The position numbers and the translations under genes are program-made. DNA of 34,128 nt from Limnovirga sp038203525 (GTDB lineage: Bacteria; Bacteroidota; Bacteroidia; Chitinophagales; Chitinophagaceae): positions 1 through 34,128 of the forward strand of contig JBBRDW010000041.1 of NCBI GenBank assembly GCA_038203525.1, given 5' to 3'. Shown piece after piece: positions 25,155-34,000 of this stretch (positions are counted from its first letter, which is position 1; each line of letters opens with the position of its first letter). The notes beneath the pieces are model-generated. The model was given only the letters and a program-made list of their open reading frames with translations. It did not search any database and was not told the DNA's origin.

Positions 25155-26002
25155 AAATTAGCGTATTTTAATTTAATATCAAGGCAAAAATTCTCTCCTT
25201 ATATCAGAACAAAATGCAAAACATCTGCCATAAACTACAATTACCGGCATACAGTTTTGTTCTTATAGCCTGCATAAATTATCTACGCCAAAAATGGTGT
25301 TTCAGATTGTTAACAGGCGCTGATAATAAAAAATAATATGACACTTTGGTCAATGCCTAAAACTATTTCTTTTATGAACCCTAACAGATGATTTTCGTCA
25401 GTTGATGCATGGATTTTGGTCAGTATATATTTATGGAGAAAGCATGGCTTATTTTTAAATGACCGTAAACCGATGATTGCACGATTGAGGAGGCAAAATT
25501 CTTTTAGTTTGTTGAAGAATAGTATCAATGAGCAATAAATTCTACACTTTTGAGCGAATTTTTCAATTATCTATTTCAATTATCTGTAGGGGGTTGTTTT
25601 AAAAGGGGAAGAAATATGTGTTACCGTGCGGCAGTTTTTCAAGGGCTTTACTTCCCGCTGCGGCACATATGCGTCCAAGCTAAGGAATGCATTTATTGAC
25701 CCAACAGCATTGCTACTATTGAGTTTCGGTTGCGTCGCACTCTTGTACTTTTGGTTCTCTATGCGACTGTTAGGACTCAGTTGCTTTTTTTACTTGCAAA
25801 TGAAAGCGAAGATTATTCGGCAACGCATTAATATTTTAAAACCATTTACTAAATCGTTATTGCAGGACAACCTAAAACCATTACCGGTAAACACTTTCAG
25901 CGATTTTTATCAAAAATTAGCTTGACGCATATGCGCTGCGGCGGAACTCTTGCAGGGTTTGATTATGTGGCAGCAGCGCGAAGGCCCTGCAATGTGCACC
26001 CA
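25155..26002. other. Long noncoding region with repeat copy 2
   Basis: About 850 bp without a supported gene. The left part (25155-25620) is AT-rich and shows no recognisable element; a 72-codon minus-strand frame there (25310-25528) has no recognisable motif. The right part holds the long repeat 25663-25930. No promoter for T9SS protein 2 or terminator for the MaoC-like gene could be assigned with confidence. Confidence 0.6.
25663..25930 (+). repeat. Long intergenic repeat, copy 2 (partner at about 4480-4747), with dispersed core 25729-25748
   Basis: The left part (cacatatgcgtc... to ttggttctct) is moderately similar to copy 1 and includes the core gttgcgtcgcactcttgtac at 25729-25748. The right 136 bp (25795-25930) is almost identical to 4613-4747. 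It contains an ATG at 25800 opening a 41-codon frame (MKAKIIRQRINILKPFTKSL...FSDFYQKLA) ending at TGA 25923-25925. In copy 1 a missing T truncates this frame. It may be a decayed 3' end of a gene carried by the repeat, or a small peptide gene. Confidence 0.8.
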
Positions 26003-26461
26003 TCACATGAAATGATATAGAAAAATAACATCAGCGGTAAATGCATGTTTTTGCTGGCCCTTGATCTCTAACTGAATAAATTTTGTTGCTTTGGTAACAC
26101 CTCTCAGGTTGATGATGGATTTTAGCGAAACCCGGCACCTTACTTCGCTGTCAACAATAACTGCCTGGCCAAATTTTAGAGTTTCAATTCCATAGTTAAC
26201 TTCCATCTTAATATTTTGAACTTCTGCAATTTGCTTCCAAAAAAATGGAACCAGTGAAAGGGTGAGGTACCCATGGGCTATTGTTGTTTTGAACGGGCTT
26301 TCCCGTTCGGCTCTTTCAGGATCGGTGTGTATCCACTGATGATCTAAAGTGGCATGGGCAAAGTTATTGATCTGCTCCTGGGTAATTTTATGCCAGGAAG
26401 ACACACCTAATTCCTTACCTACATGCAATTCAAATTCCTCATAGCTTTTAATTATAACCAT
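26003..26461 (-). CDS. MaoC-like (R)-hydratase / NodN-like dehydratase domain protein
   Basis: A 152-residue single hot-dog protein from the ATG at 26461; a GTG at 26509 would add 16 residues (MTLFKFTLQYFYTLAT) that are not part of the fold. The typical MaoC order is present: SYEEFELHVGKELGVSSW, ITQEQINNFAHATLDHQWIHTDPERA with the Asp-His of the hydratase motif, TIAHGYLTLSLVPFF, and NYGIETLKFGQAVIVDSEVRCRV. It probably hydrates or dehydrates an enoyl-CoA or related thioester; the motif spells LDHQWIHTD rather than the common GDxNPIHxD, as in NodN-like members. It is alone, downstream of the SNF2 gene on the same strand with a 248-bp gap, so co-transcription is uncertain. Confidence 0.85.
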   Translation of the reverse strand: MVIIKSYEEFELHVGKELGVSSWHKITQEQINNFAHATLDHQWIHTDPERAERESPFKTTIAHGYLTLSLVPFFWKQIAEVQNIKMEVNYGIETLKFGQAVIVDSEVRCRVSLKSIINLRGVTKATKFIQLEIKGQQKHAFTADVIFLYHFM

Positions 26462-26509
26462 AGTTGCTAAGGTATAGAAATATTGTAAAGTAAATTTAAA
26501 CAGCGTCAC

Positions 26510-26709
26510 CTATTCTATTTTTATTGTGTCATGGGCCGGGGCCAGCAGCTTCGGGCTTCGCGGCATTATGGAGAAGGTTTTTAACTTTCAAACCGCTTCG
26601 ATCTTCGCTATAGTAAAAGATGCATAAAACATTCAACTGTACAAGAGTGCGACGCAACGAAGTTTAATAGAATGCCTGCTGCCGGGTAAATAAAATTTTC
26701 TTGTATTTT
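26510..26709 (-). repeat. Dispersed repeat unit after the SNF2 gene (core 26639-26658)
   Basis: Read on the minus strand after the SNF2 stop: a T-rich edge with tttacccggcagcaggcatt, then gttgcgtcgcactcttgtac at the core, 51 bp from the stop. The shared tail cttttactatagcgaagatcg follows (about 26597-26617 on the plus strand). It is in the sense direction and the core is a perfect match. Confidence 0.8.
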
Positions 26710-29700
26710 TTAACTGAATAAAAAAGCAACATCGTCTTTAGTAAGCTTTTTTATAAATCCTTTTTCTTCGCTTACGAGTTCTTTTGAAAGTGTCTTTTTC
26801 TTTTGCTGCAATTGCAGAATTTTTTCTTCTACCGTGTCTTTGCAGATCATTTTATAAGCGAAGACTTTTTGGGTTTGGCCTATGCGGTGTGTGCGGTCTA
26901 TGGCCTGGTCCTCTACAGCGGGGTTCCACCAGGGGTCTATAAGGTACACGTAATCTGCGGCGGTAAGGTTGAGGCCCACACCGCCTGCTTTTAGCGATAT
27001 AAGAAAAGCTTTAATATTTGTATCTGTTTGAAACTGCTCTACCAGATCTTTGCGCTTAGTAGCTGGTGTACTGCCATCGAGGTATAGATGCGTGATCTTA
27101 TTTTGCACAAATGCATCTTTTACCAGCGAAAGCATTTCGGTAAACTGGCTAAAGATTAAGAGCTTGTGGTTGCCGGTATTTTCCTGCACTTCGCGCAGCA
27201 GTGCTTCGAGTTTTATACTTGCAGTAGTAGTAACTTCTGCATCTTTTACCAGTATGGGGCTATCGCAAATCTGGCGCAAACGCATCAATCCTTCCAGAAT
27301 GTAGATGGCTGCGTTTTGTATGCCCGCTTCTTCAATTTTATTGAGCAACTGATGGCGGTAATAATTTTTATAATCGTCGTACACTGCACGTTGTGCTTTA
27401 TCCATTTCGCACCAGAGAATGGTTTCTGTTTTATCGGGCAAATCCTTTGCCACCTGCTCTTTGGTACGACGCAACATAAAAGGATAAATGAGTTTGCGCA
27501 ACTGTGCGGCTACTTCGCTGCTGCCATTTTTATCGATGGGCGTAGCGAACTCTGTTTTAAAAAATTCTTTGTTGCCGAGAAAACCGGGATTAAGAAAATG
27601 CATCTGCGCATACAAATCGAACGTATTGTTTTGAATGGGCGTACCACTAAGAATAATACGGTTTTTTGACTTTAATAACTGCGCTGCTTTTGTTACCTGT
27701 GCATCAGGATTTTTTATGTGCTGGCTTTCATCGAGTATTATATAATGAAACTGGTGTTGTTGCAATTCTTTAATATCATTACGCATGGTGCCATAGCTGG
27801 TAATAATGATGTCGTAATTCTCCAGATGCTCATCAGAAAAGCTGCGGTTGCCGCCGTAATAAATATGATAGTTCAATGCTGGCGCAAATTTTTGCAGTTC
27901 ATTTTCCCAGTTATAAATAAGCGATGTAGGGCATACCACCAAACTTGTTGCCTTAGTTCTTTTTTCTTTTATATACTGTAAAAAACAGATGGCCTGAAGG
28001 GTTTTGCCAAGACCCATATCATCCGCTAAACAACCGCCCCAGCTTAGTTCGTCAAGTACCTGCATCCAGTTAAAACCGCTTTGCTGGTAAGGGCGAAGGC
28101 TGGCGGTGATGGCTTTGCTTACAGGTCGTGGTTTTATACTTTCTATTTTTTGTAGTTTCTGTTTTTTCTCTTCCAGTTCCTGCAGGATGGCTTCTTCATC
28201 TATCAGGCTGTGCAGTTCATCAATTACGGTAAAGTGCATTTTGTTTACGCGTAACTGGCCGTCTTTTTCTTCACCCATTTTCATTAGCATGGCATATTGT
28301 TTCAGCCATTCTTCGGGTACAACGCCAAATGTGCCATCGCCCAGTACCACAATTTTCTGCCCGTTTCGTATGGCTTTTTGAATATCGCGTATGGGCACTT
28401 CCTGCTCGCCAAAACTTACGGTGATCTGCAGATCGAACCAGTCGGTGCCGCTACCGGTCTTCATTTCCCATTTGGGTTTGGCAGTATTGTAGCGAAACTT
28501 TTTAAGATCCTGTATCCCTTTTACGGTAATGTTTTCTTCCTGCAACTGGCGTATGGCATGCAGGAACCAGTTGCCTTTCATTACCTCTGCAAAGGGCAGG
28601 TAGTAAAAATTATTCTGCAGTTGTTTAGGGAAGGAAGGGTGCAGGAAACGCAGCCTCTCGTAAAACTTTTTCTCTGTTGCTTTATCGCGTTCAATAACAT
28701 ACAGGCTGTTTTCCTGCTGCACCGTAATATCAGGCTCGTCGTTATAGTCTGCGGTGTGGCCTTCGTAAACAAACTGCGGCATAAGCATCAGGTACTGGTT
28801 CAAGTATTCGCTCACCATTATCTGCGGTACTGCTTCTGCGGTTCGGCTTTCAAACTGCAATTTTGGATCAATGTCCACTGTATACTGCTGCTGCAAGGGC
28901 AGCACTACTTTGCGCAGTACATCAAACTGGTGCGCCACAGGAAATTTGAGTATACGGTATGGGAACTGCTGAAGCAGTTTTACATGTTCAAATTTTTCAA
29001 GCAAATAATATTTTTCATTACTTATTACAAACAAATAACTAATACCAGGTAGCGCTAAAGTGGAAAAGGTTTGGCCATCAACAGTAAATAATAATTGTAT
29101 GGTAATAAACTTTTCTTCACGTATTACTTTAAAACTTACCGTTGGGTGTGCTGCGCCCAACTTCATAGGTTCTATATTTTTTGCGCTGAACGTTTTTTCC
29201 CGGTCCAGTTTATAAATGTTTTCCTGCTTCAGTAAAAAAGGCCACAGCGCTTTAAGTTTGCTGTGATAATACTGGCGCAAAGTTTCAACTGCGCTGTCAG
29301 TCATTTGCGCCTGCCAGGCACTATAACTGGCAAGGTGTGTATGACCATTAGAAATAAGATATTTGTGTAAATGGTTATCTGTAAGGCTTTCAAACAATTG
29401 ATATTGCTCATCATCAAGTGATTTTAGGTAAGCCAGGTTTTCTGTTTTACTGAGTGTTATTTTTTCAATAGAAACCTTTCCTTTTTTATCGCTGATGCTA
29501 AGCGGTTGCAGCGCGAAATTGATATGCTGCTTTACCGAAAAATTTAACAGGTAACCAATATCGAAAGTAATGAATTTACCAGCGGGTAATGATGGCCGCT
29601 GAATACCTTCTGTAGTTTTGGGTTGAACCAGTTTACGGCCTATTAAAGCAAGCGTTTTATCATCGGTAATTTTTACAAGATAATCTGGTGCATGGGTTAA

Positions 29701-30483
29701 AATAAGATCACCGGAATAATTGAAACCAAATTTAAAGTCATCTGCTTCCGAATCATCAAGCGTTAAACCATAGGCTGAAAGCAGTTCGTTTTTATCAGCC
29801 GTGTAGTCTTTAAATTTATTAAAATAGTGGTCACCATATTTACTGCGTAAAACGGAAAGGGCTGCTACAAGGTGTGTGCAAATATCGTTTTGCCGGGCTT
29901 TGCCACAGGTGCACCTTAGCTCCAGTTTATTGGGTTGAATAAACGTTAGTTCCTGATCAAAAATTTTCTTTAATTCTGTATAATTAAAAAAATGTGCAGT
30001 ACCCTCAACTTTTAATAAATGGCTGTTGCGTTCTATGCTGTAAGTGTTCCAGCCGTAATTTTTCCTTGATAGTAGACTAACCGCATTAATAGAAATTGAT
30101 CTAAAGCTAATAACAATTTTACCAGTGTCGTTTGCCGGAACAGCTTTTATTTCTACAGGTTTTTTTTCTGCCGGCTTATCATAATCTTCACGAATATATA
30201 ATGCTGCCGCTACGCAGTGTTTGCAATCTTCATAGTCTTCAAATGCAAAGCAATCGCATTCAGGTTCCGCATATCCATTTTCATGGTCAAATTCAAAAGT
30301 AACGGTATAAGTATCTTTACTGCGCTCGCTTGGTACTGCCACCACCGCGCTGTTTTCATCCATCAATTTTACGGTAATTAGCTTCCCCTTTTTCTTATAC
30401 AAACGCCTGCCTTTTTCATCTTCATCATAGTTGAGGTTGTCTAGGTAATGGGCCAGTAGTTCTTTATTTTCCGTTATATCCAT
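26710..30483 (-). CDS. SNF2-family DEAD/DEAH helicase with two SWIM zinc fingers
   Basis: A 1257-residue protein from the ATG at 30483; a TTG four codons upstream is less likely. The N-terminus has a SWIM finger (Cys76, Cys78, Cys87, His89 in CDCFAFEDYEDCKHC). A second SWIM-like CTCGKARQNDICTH lies near residue 195. A long bacterial SNF2 insert region follows. The helicase core starts at about residue 800 with SLRPYQQSGFNWM, Walker A DDMGLGKT (Lys827), the DEAH-type box DESQ (Asp918), SGTPIQN, and helicase C motifs ending in TAADYVYLIDPWWNPAVEDQA then RTHRIGQ. It should be an ATP-driven DNA or nucleoprotein translocase, related to RapA/HepA-like bacterial SNF2 proteins. No nuclease or methylase neighbour points to a defence system. 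It stands between two repeat-bearing gaps. Confidence 0.92.
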   Translation of the reverse strand: MDITENKELLAHYLDNLNYDEDEKGRRLYKKKGKLITVKLMDENSAVVAVPSERSKDTYTVTFEFDHENGYAEPECDCFAFEDYEDCKHCVAAALYIREDYDKPAEKKPVEIKAVPANDTGKIVISFRSISINAVSLLSRKNYGWNTYSIERNSHLLKVEGTAHFFNYTELKKIFDQELTFIQPNKLELRCTCGKARQNDICTHLVAALSVLRSKYGDHYFNKFKDYTADKNELLSAYGLTLDDSEADDFKFGFNYSGDLILTHAPDYLVKITDDKTLALIGRKLVQPKTTEGIQRPSLPAGKFITFDIGYLLNFSVKQHINFALQPLSISDKKGKVSIEKITLSKTENLAYLKSLDDEQYQLFESLTDNHLHKYLISNGHTHLASYSAWQAQMTDSAVETLRQYYHSKLKALWPFLLKQENIYKLDREKTFSAKNIEPMKLGAAHPTVSFKVIREEKFITIQLLFTVDGQTFSTLALPGISYLFVISNEKYYLLEKFEHVKLLQQFPYRILKFPVAHQFDVLRKVVLPLQQQYTVDIDPKLQFESRTAEAVPQIMVSEYLNQYLMLMPQFVYEGHTADYNDEPDITVQQENSLYVIERDKATEKKFYERLRFLHPSFPKQLQNNFYYLPFAEVMKGNWFLHAIRQLQEENITVKGIQDLKKFRYNTAKPKWEMKTGSGTDWFDLQITVSFGEQEVPIRDIQKAIRNGQKIVVLGDGTFGVVPEEWLKQYAMLMKMGEEKDGQLRVNKMHFTVIDELHSLIDEEAILQELEEKKQKLQKIESIKPRPVSKAITASLRPYQQSGFNWMQVLDELSWGGCLADDMGLGKTLQAICFLQYIKEKRTKATSLVVCPTSLIYNWENELQKFAPALNYHIYYGGNRSFSDEHLENYDIIITSYGTMRNDIKELQQHQFHYIILDESQHIKNPDAQVTKAAQLLKSKNRIILSGTPIQNNTFDLYAQMHFLNPGFLGNKEFFKTEFATPIDKNGSSEVAAQLRKLIYPFMLRRTKEQVAKDLPDKTETILWCEMDKAQRAVYDDYKNYYRHQLLNKIEEAGIQNAAIYILEGLMRLRQICDSPILVKDAEVTTTASIKLEALLREVQENTGNHKLLIFSQFTEMLSLVKDAFVQNKITHLYLDGSTPATKRKDLVEQFQTDTNIKAFLISLKAGGVGLNLTAADYVYLIDPWWNPAVEDQAIDRTHRIGQTQKVFAYKMICKDTVEEKILQLQQKKKTLSKELVSEEKGFIKKLTKDDVAFLFS

Positions 30484-30582
30484 AGTGCAAAGCAAAATAT
30501 TTTCAATGACAATGATCGATAGTTTAATTGAGAGATGTTAACTGTGGATATGTTGTTTATTAACTTTAAAAATGCAGTTAAT

Positions 30583-30926
30583 ATTTTGTACCCAACAGTA
30601 GTTCTTTGTGAGGCTTTTCTTGCGTCGCACGCTTGTACTTTAGGGAATTTAATTGAGCTTTTACCTTAACGGAGTTTGGTGCCAATCGGTCTTGGCTGAT
30701 GACGGGCAATAGCTGGAGATACAAAATTAAATTTCTGTCTGCCAAGTGTTTAAACATTTGTAGCTCCCATATCCAGGCATTTGGTTACGCTGCATAGTGG
30801 AGAAAGTTTTTAACTTTTAAACCGCTTCCGGCTACGCTACGGTAAAAGCCCAATATTTAATCTGAAAGTACAAGCGTGCGACGCAAGAGGCGATGCCATA
30901 AATACAAATGTTTGGCTACAAAAAAT
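30583..30926. repeat. Full paired repeat element (cores 30619-30638 and 30868-30887, perfect 23-bp arms)
   Basis: The arms 30619-30641 and 30865-30887 are perfect 23-bp inverted repeats beginning cttgcgtcgcacgcttgtac. The outer edges are attttgtaccc on the left and ggctacaaaaaa on the right. The interval (30642-30864) is 223 bp, longer than in the element at 9608-9830, and includes the tail gcttttaccttaacgg (left) and its counterpart ctacggtaaaagc (right). It has no coding capacity. It fills the gap between the SNF2 gene's start and the S41 peptidase gene's terminator. Confidence 0.85.
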
Positions 30927-30955
30927 TGTATTGAAATGCTTTATTGATGTAATAC

Positions 30956-30998
30956 CAAAAAAGCTGCCTTCGTTTAAAACAAAGACAGCTTTTTTTAA
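30956..30998 (-). terminator. Terminator after the S41 peptidase gene
   Basis: aaaaaagctg-c-ctt-c-gtt pairs with aac-aaag-a-cagcttttttt around a small taa loop. The stem has two mismatches and is flanked by A- and T-runs. It lies just beyond the stop codon at 31006 and can act in both directions. Confidence 0.8.
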
Positions 30999-31005
30999 GT
31001 TTTTA

Positions 31006-34000
31006 TTAATTGCTTTTCAATAATTCCTTTACTGCCGCCTCTATTTGCTCATCGTTTCCGGTGGTGGAAATGGAAGGCTGGTTACGCACTTTTATATCGG
31101 GCTCCAGTTGTGTATTTTCGCAGAACCTGCCGTCGGGCATGCGCCAGCCGCCTTGTGGTATGCCGAACACCAATGTGGGATCTATCTGGCGCTCCCACCA
31201 TACAAAAGTTCCGGTGCCGGGCACGGGCATGCCCACTGTTTTACCAATGTTTTTTAGCTTGTACGCAACGGGAAATAAATGCGCATCTGAATAATTACAT
31301 TCGCCCATGAGCACGATGGAAGGCTTGATCCATTTGCCGTCTGGTTCGTAACCTATGTTTTGCCCGTGGGGAATTACATCGAAATATTTTTTGCCGTTAA
31401 GAAAATCGCAAAGCGGATCGTGTGTGTTGCCGCCGCCATTAAAACGTGTATCAACGATCAAAGCTTTTTTATCGATGCTCTTGCCAAGCACATCGTCTAT
31501 TACAGTGCGGAAACTTTCATCGTCCATGGCCCTTACATGCACATAGCCGAGGGTGCCGCCGCTTAAAGAATCAACTTCTTTTCTGCGGTTTTTTACCCAG
31601 CGTTGGTAAAATAATTCCTGTTCATCGCGGCCATTAACGGGCTTTACTGTTTCTTCCCAACGGATGCCTGTTGCCGGATTGTAGAGCGAAAGCAGCGTGA
31701 GTTTATCGGCTTTGCGGTTGAGGTATTTGTAATGATCAACAGTGTCAGTTATTGCATCGCCGTCAATTTTTTCTATGATGGTTCCAGCTTTTATTTTGGA
31801 GATGGCTTTATCAAGCGGGCCATCTTCCATTACTTCCAACACTTTTAAGCCGTTGCCTTTGTAATTGTAATCGTAATAAATACCGAGCGATGCGGTGCGG
31901 TCTCCGCCCTGGCTTCTGGAGTTGTAATAGCAACCGGTGTGCGATGCATTTAATTCGCCCAGCATTTCGCTAACCATTTCGGCAAAATCGTAGTTGTTGT
32001 TGATGTAGGGAAGAAATTTTTTATAATCATTGTAATAGTAATCCCAGTCAACATTGTTGAGGTTCTCGAAGAGGAATTTTTGTTTTATCTGCCGCCACAT
32101 ATGGTCGAACATATAGGCTTTTTCATCGTATTGATTGAGTTGCATTTCGCCGTTCATCGCAACACCATCCTGCTTGCCGCTTTCGGGATCTATTTTTAGG
32201 ATGCGGCCATCAGCGAGCAGGAATAAGTTTTTTCCATCTGCAGAAAGTTCCATACCTGCGCCGTTTGCACCAAGCTTAACAAACAGCTTGGTATCTTTCG
32301 TGCGCAGTTCGGTTACCCATAGGTCATATCCCTTCTCAAATTTTGCAAGGTAGAATAATTTGGCGCCATCTTTTGACAAAGCCATATCAGAAATTTCGGC
32401 AGCGTTGATGGTAAGCCTGTCTTTACGTTCACTCAAATTATCCCAATCAATTTTTATATCTTTTTTCTCCGTGGTGTCCTTCGTTATTTCAGAGGCCGTT
32501 TTGTTTTTTTTGTCTTTGGTTTTCGCTGTTTCGGTAGTTGTTTTGGTAGTATCTTTCTGTTTGTCTTCAATATCTTTCAGCAAATTGTAATCGTCTTTTG
32601 ACAGGCGATAACGGTCGAATGCATCTTTGGTTAAGAACATGCCATAGATATCGTAAGTAGCAGGCCAGCCTGCCTGTACGTGTGCACCATTCCTGTCGAA
32701 ACCATAAACAATCATCTTGCCATCCATGGCCCATTTTGGATTAAAACAATTGTAACCACTTTTGGTAATATTGATCACCTGCCCTTTACCGTCGCTGGAT
32801 ACCAAACCAACCTGCGGCGTAAACATCCTTATATATCCAAACTGCACCAGGAGCCATTTGCCATCCGGACTCCATTGGTAATTTTGGTCTCCGTCTGCAT
32901 AAGAATAATTTTTATCAGCAGGTAAAATTGTTCTGCTTTGTTTACTGGCAAGGTTTACTACTTTAAGCGTAACACGGTTTTCAAGGTAGGCTACTTCTTT
33001 ACCATCGGGTGAAAAAGATGGTTGAAATTCTTCGGCAGTTGTTGCAATAACCGTATCTTGTTTTAGGATTGTGGAAGCATAAAAATAAGGCTCCTCTTTT
33101 CTTAGAATGCTGGTAGTATAAATATTCCAGTTATTATTTTTTTCTGCGGCATAAACAAGAGATTTTCCATCGGGACTAAAGCTTACACTTCGTTCCTGTT
33201 GGGGCGTATTGGTAATGCGTTTGGTAACACTGCCTTCAACACTTGTAACAAATATTTCGCCCCGAAAAACAAAGGCGATCTCTTTACCATTCGGCGATAG
33301 TTTCATTTCTGTTGCGCCGCCCATAACAAGCACATTCTTTTCAATGGAACTTTGTCCGTCAAGTGATGTTGTTATAATCAATTTTTGCGGAGAAGCATTG
33401 CCTTGTTTGGTGTAAATGTCTCCATCATAACCAAAGCAAAGTGTATTGTTTTTTGAGCGTGTAAGAAAGCGCACGGGATTTTTAGAAAAATTAGTGACGG
33501 CAACCGAAGCAGAAGGGTTACTCAAAGAACTTTTATAAACATTAAACGATCCTCCATTCTGCTCACTCAGATAGTAATAACCGTTGTTATCTGCATCAAA
33601 TACCGGGTTCCTGTCTTCCCCTGGGTTTGATGTGAGCATCGTATATTTTTTTGTATTGAGATCATATACCCATAAATCCCTTGTTACAGATGAAGTATGA
33701 TGTTTGCGCCAATCGCTTTCATAACCTTTAAGGTCGTGATAAATAATCTTATCGCCGGTTGAGTTAAATACTGCATCAAGCGCCGACACAGGAAGCACCT
33801 GGCTTGCATCACCGCCATTTACTGAAACGCTGTACAATTGATAAAATCCGGAAACAGGAAACTGCACATCTTTTACTGTCTGCTGCCGCATTGAGGAAAA
33901 TACAATTGACCTGTCATCCGCAGAAAAACTGCTCGGTACATCATCGCCTGAATAGTAAGTTAACCGCATTGCTTCTCCACCCTTAGCTGGCATGGTAAAT

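Noticed and set aside
25310..25528. 72-codon minus-strand frame in the gap before T9SS protein 2
   Set aside because: No motif, no promoter or plausible start context, AT-rich noncoding surroundings; could be a decayed fragment but nothing supports it.
28297..29052. 251-codon plus-strand frame opposite the SNF2 gene
   Set aside because: It is a shadow of the SNF2 reading frame; no motif, low-complexity aromatic composition.
26710..30483. SNF2 helicase as part of a defence system (for example DISARM-like)
   Set aside because: No methylase, nuclease, DUF1998 or other defence gene is next to it; its SWIM-bearing layout is that of common bacterial SNF2 proteins.
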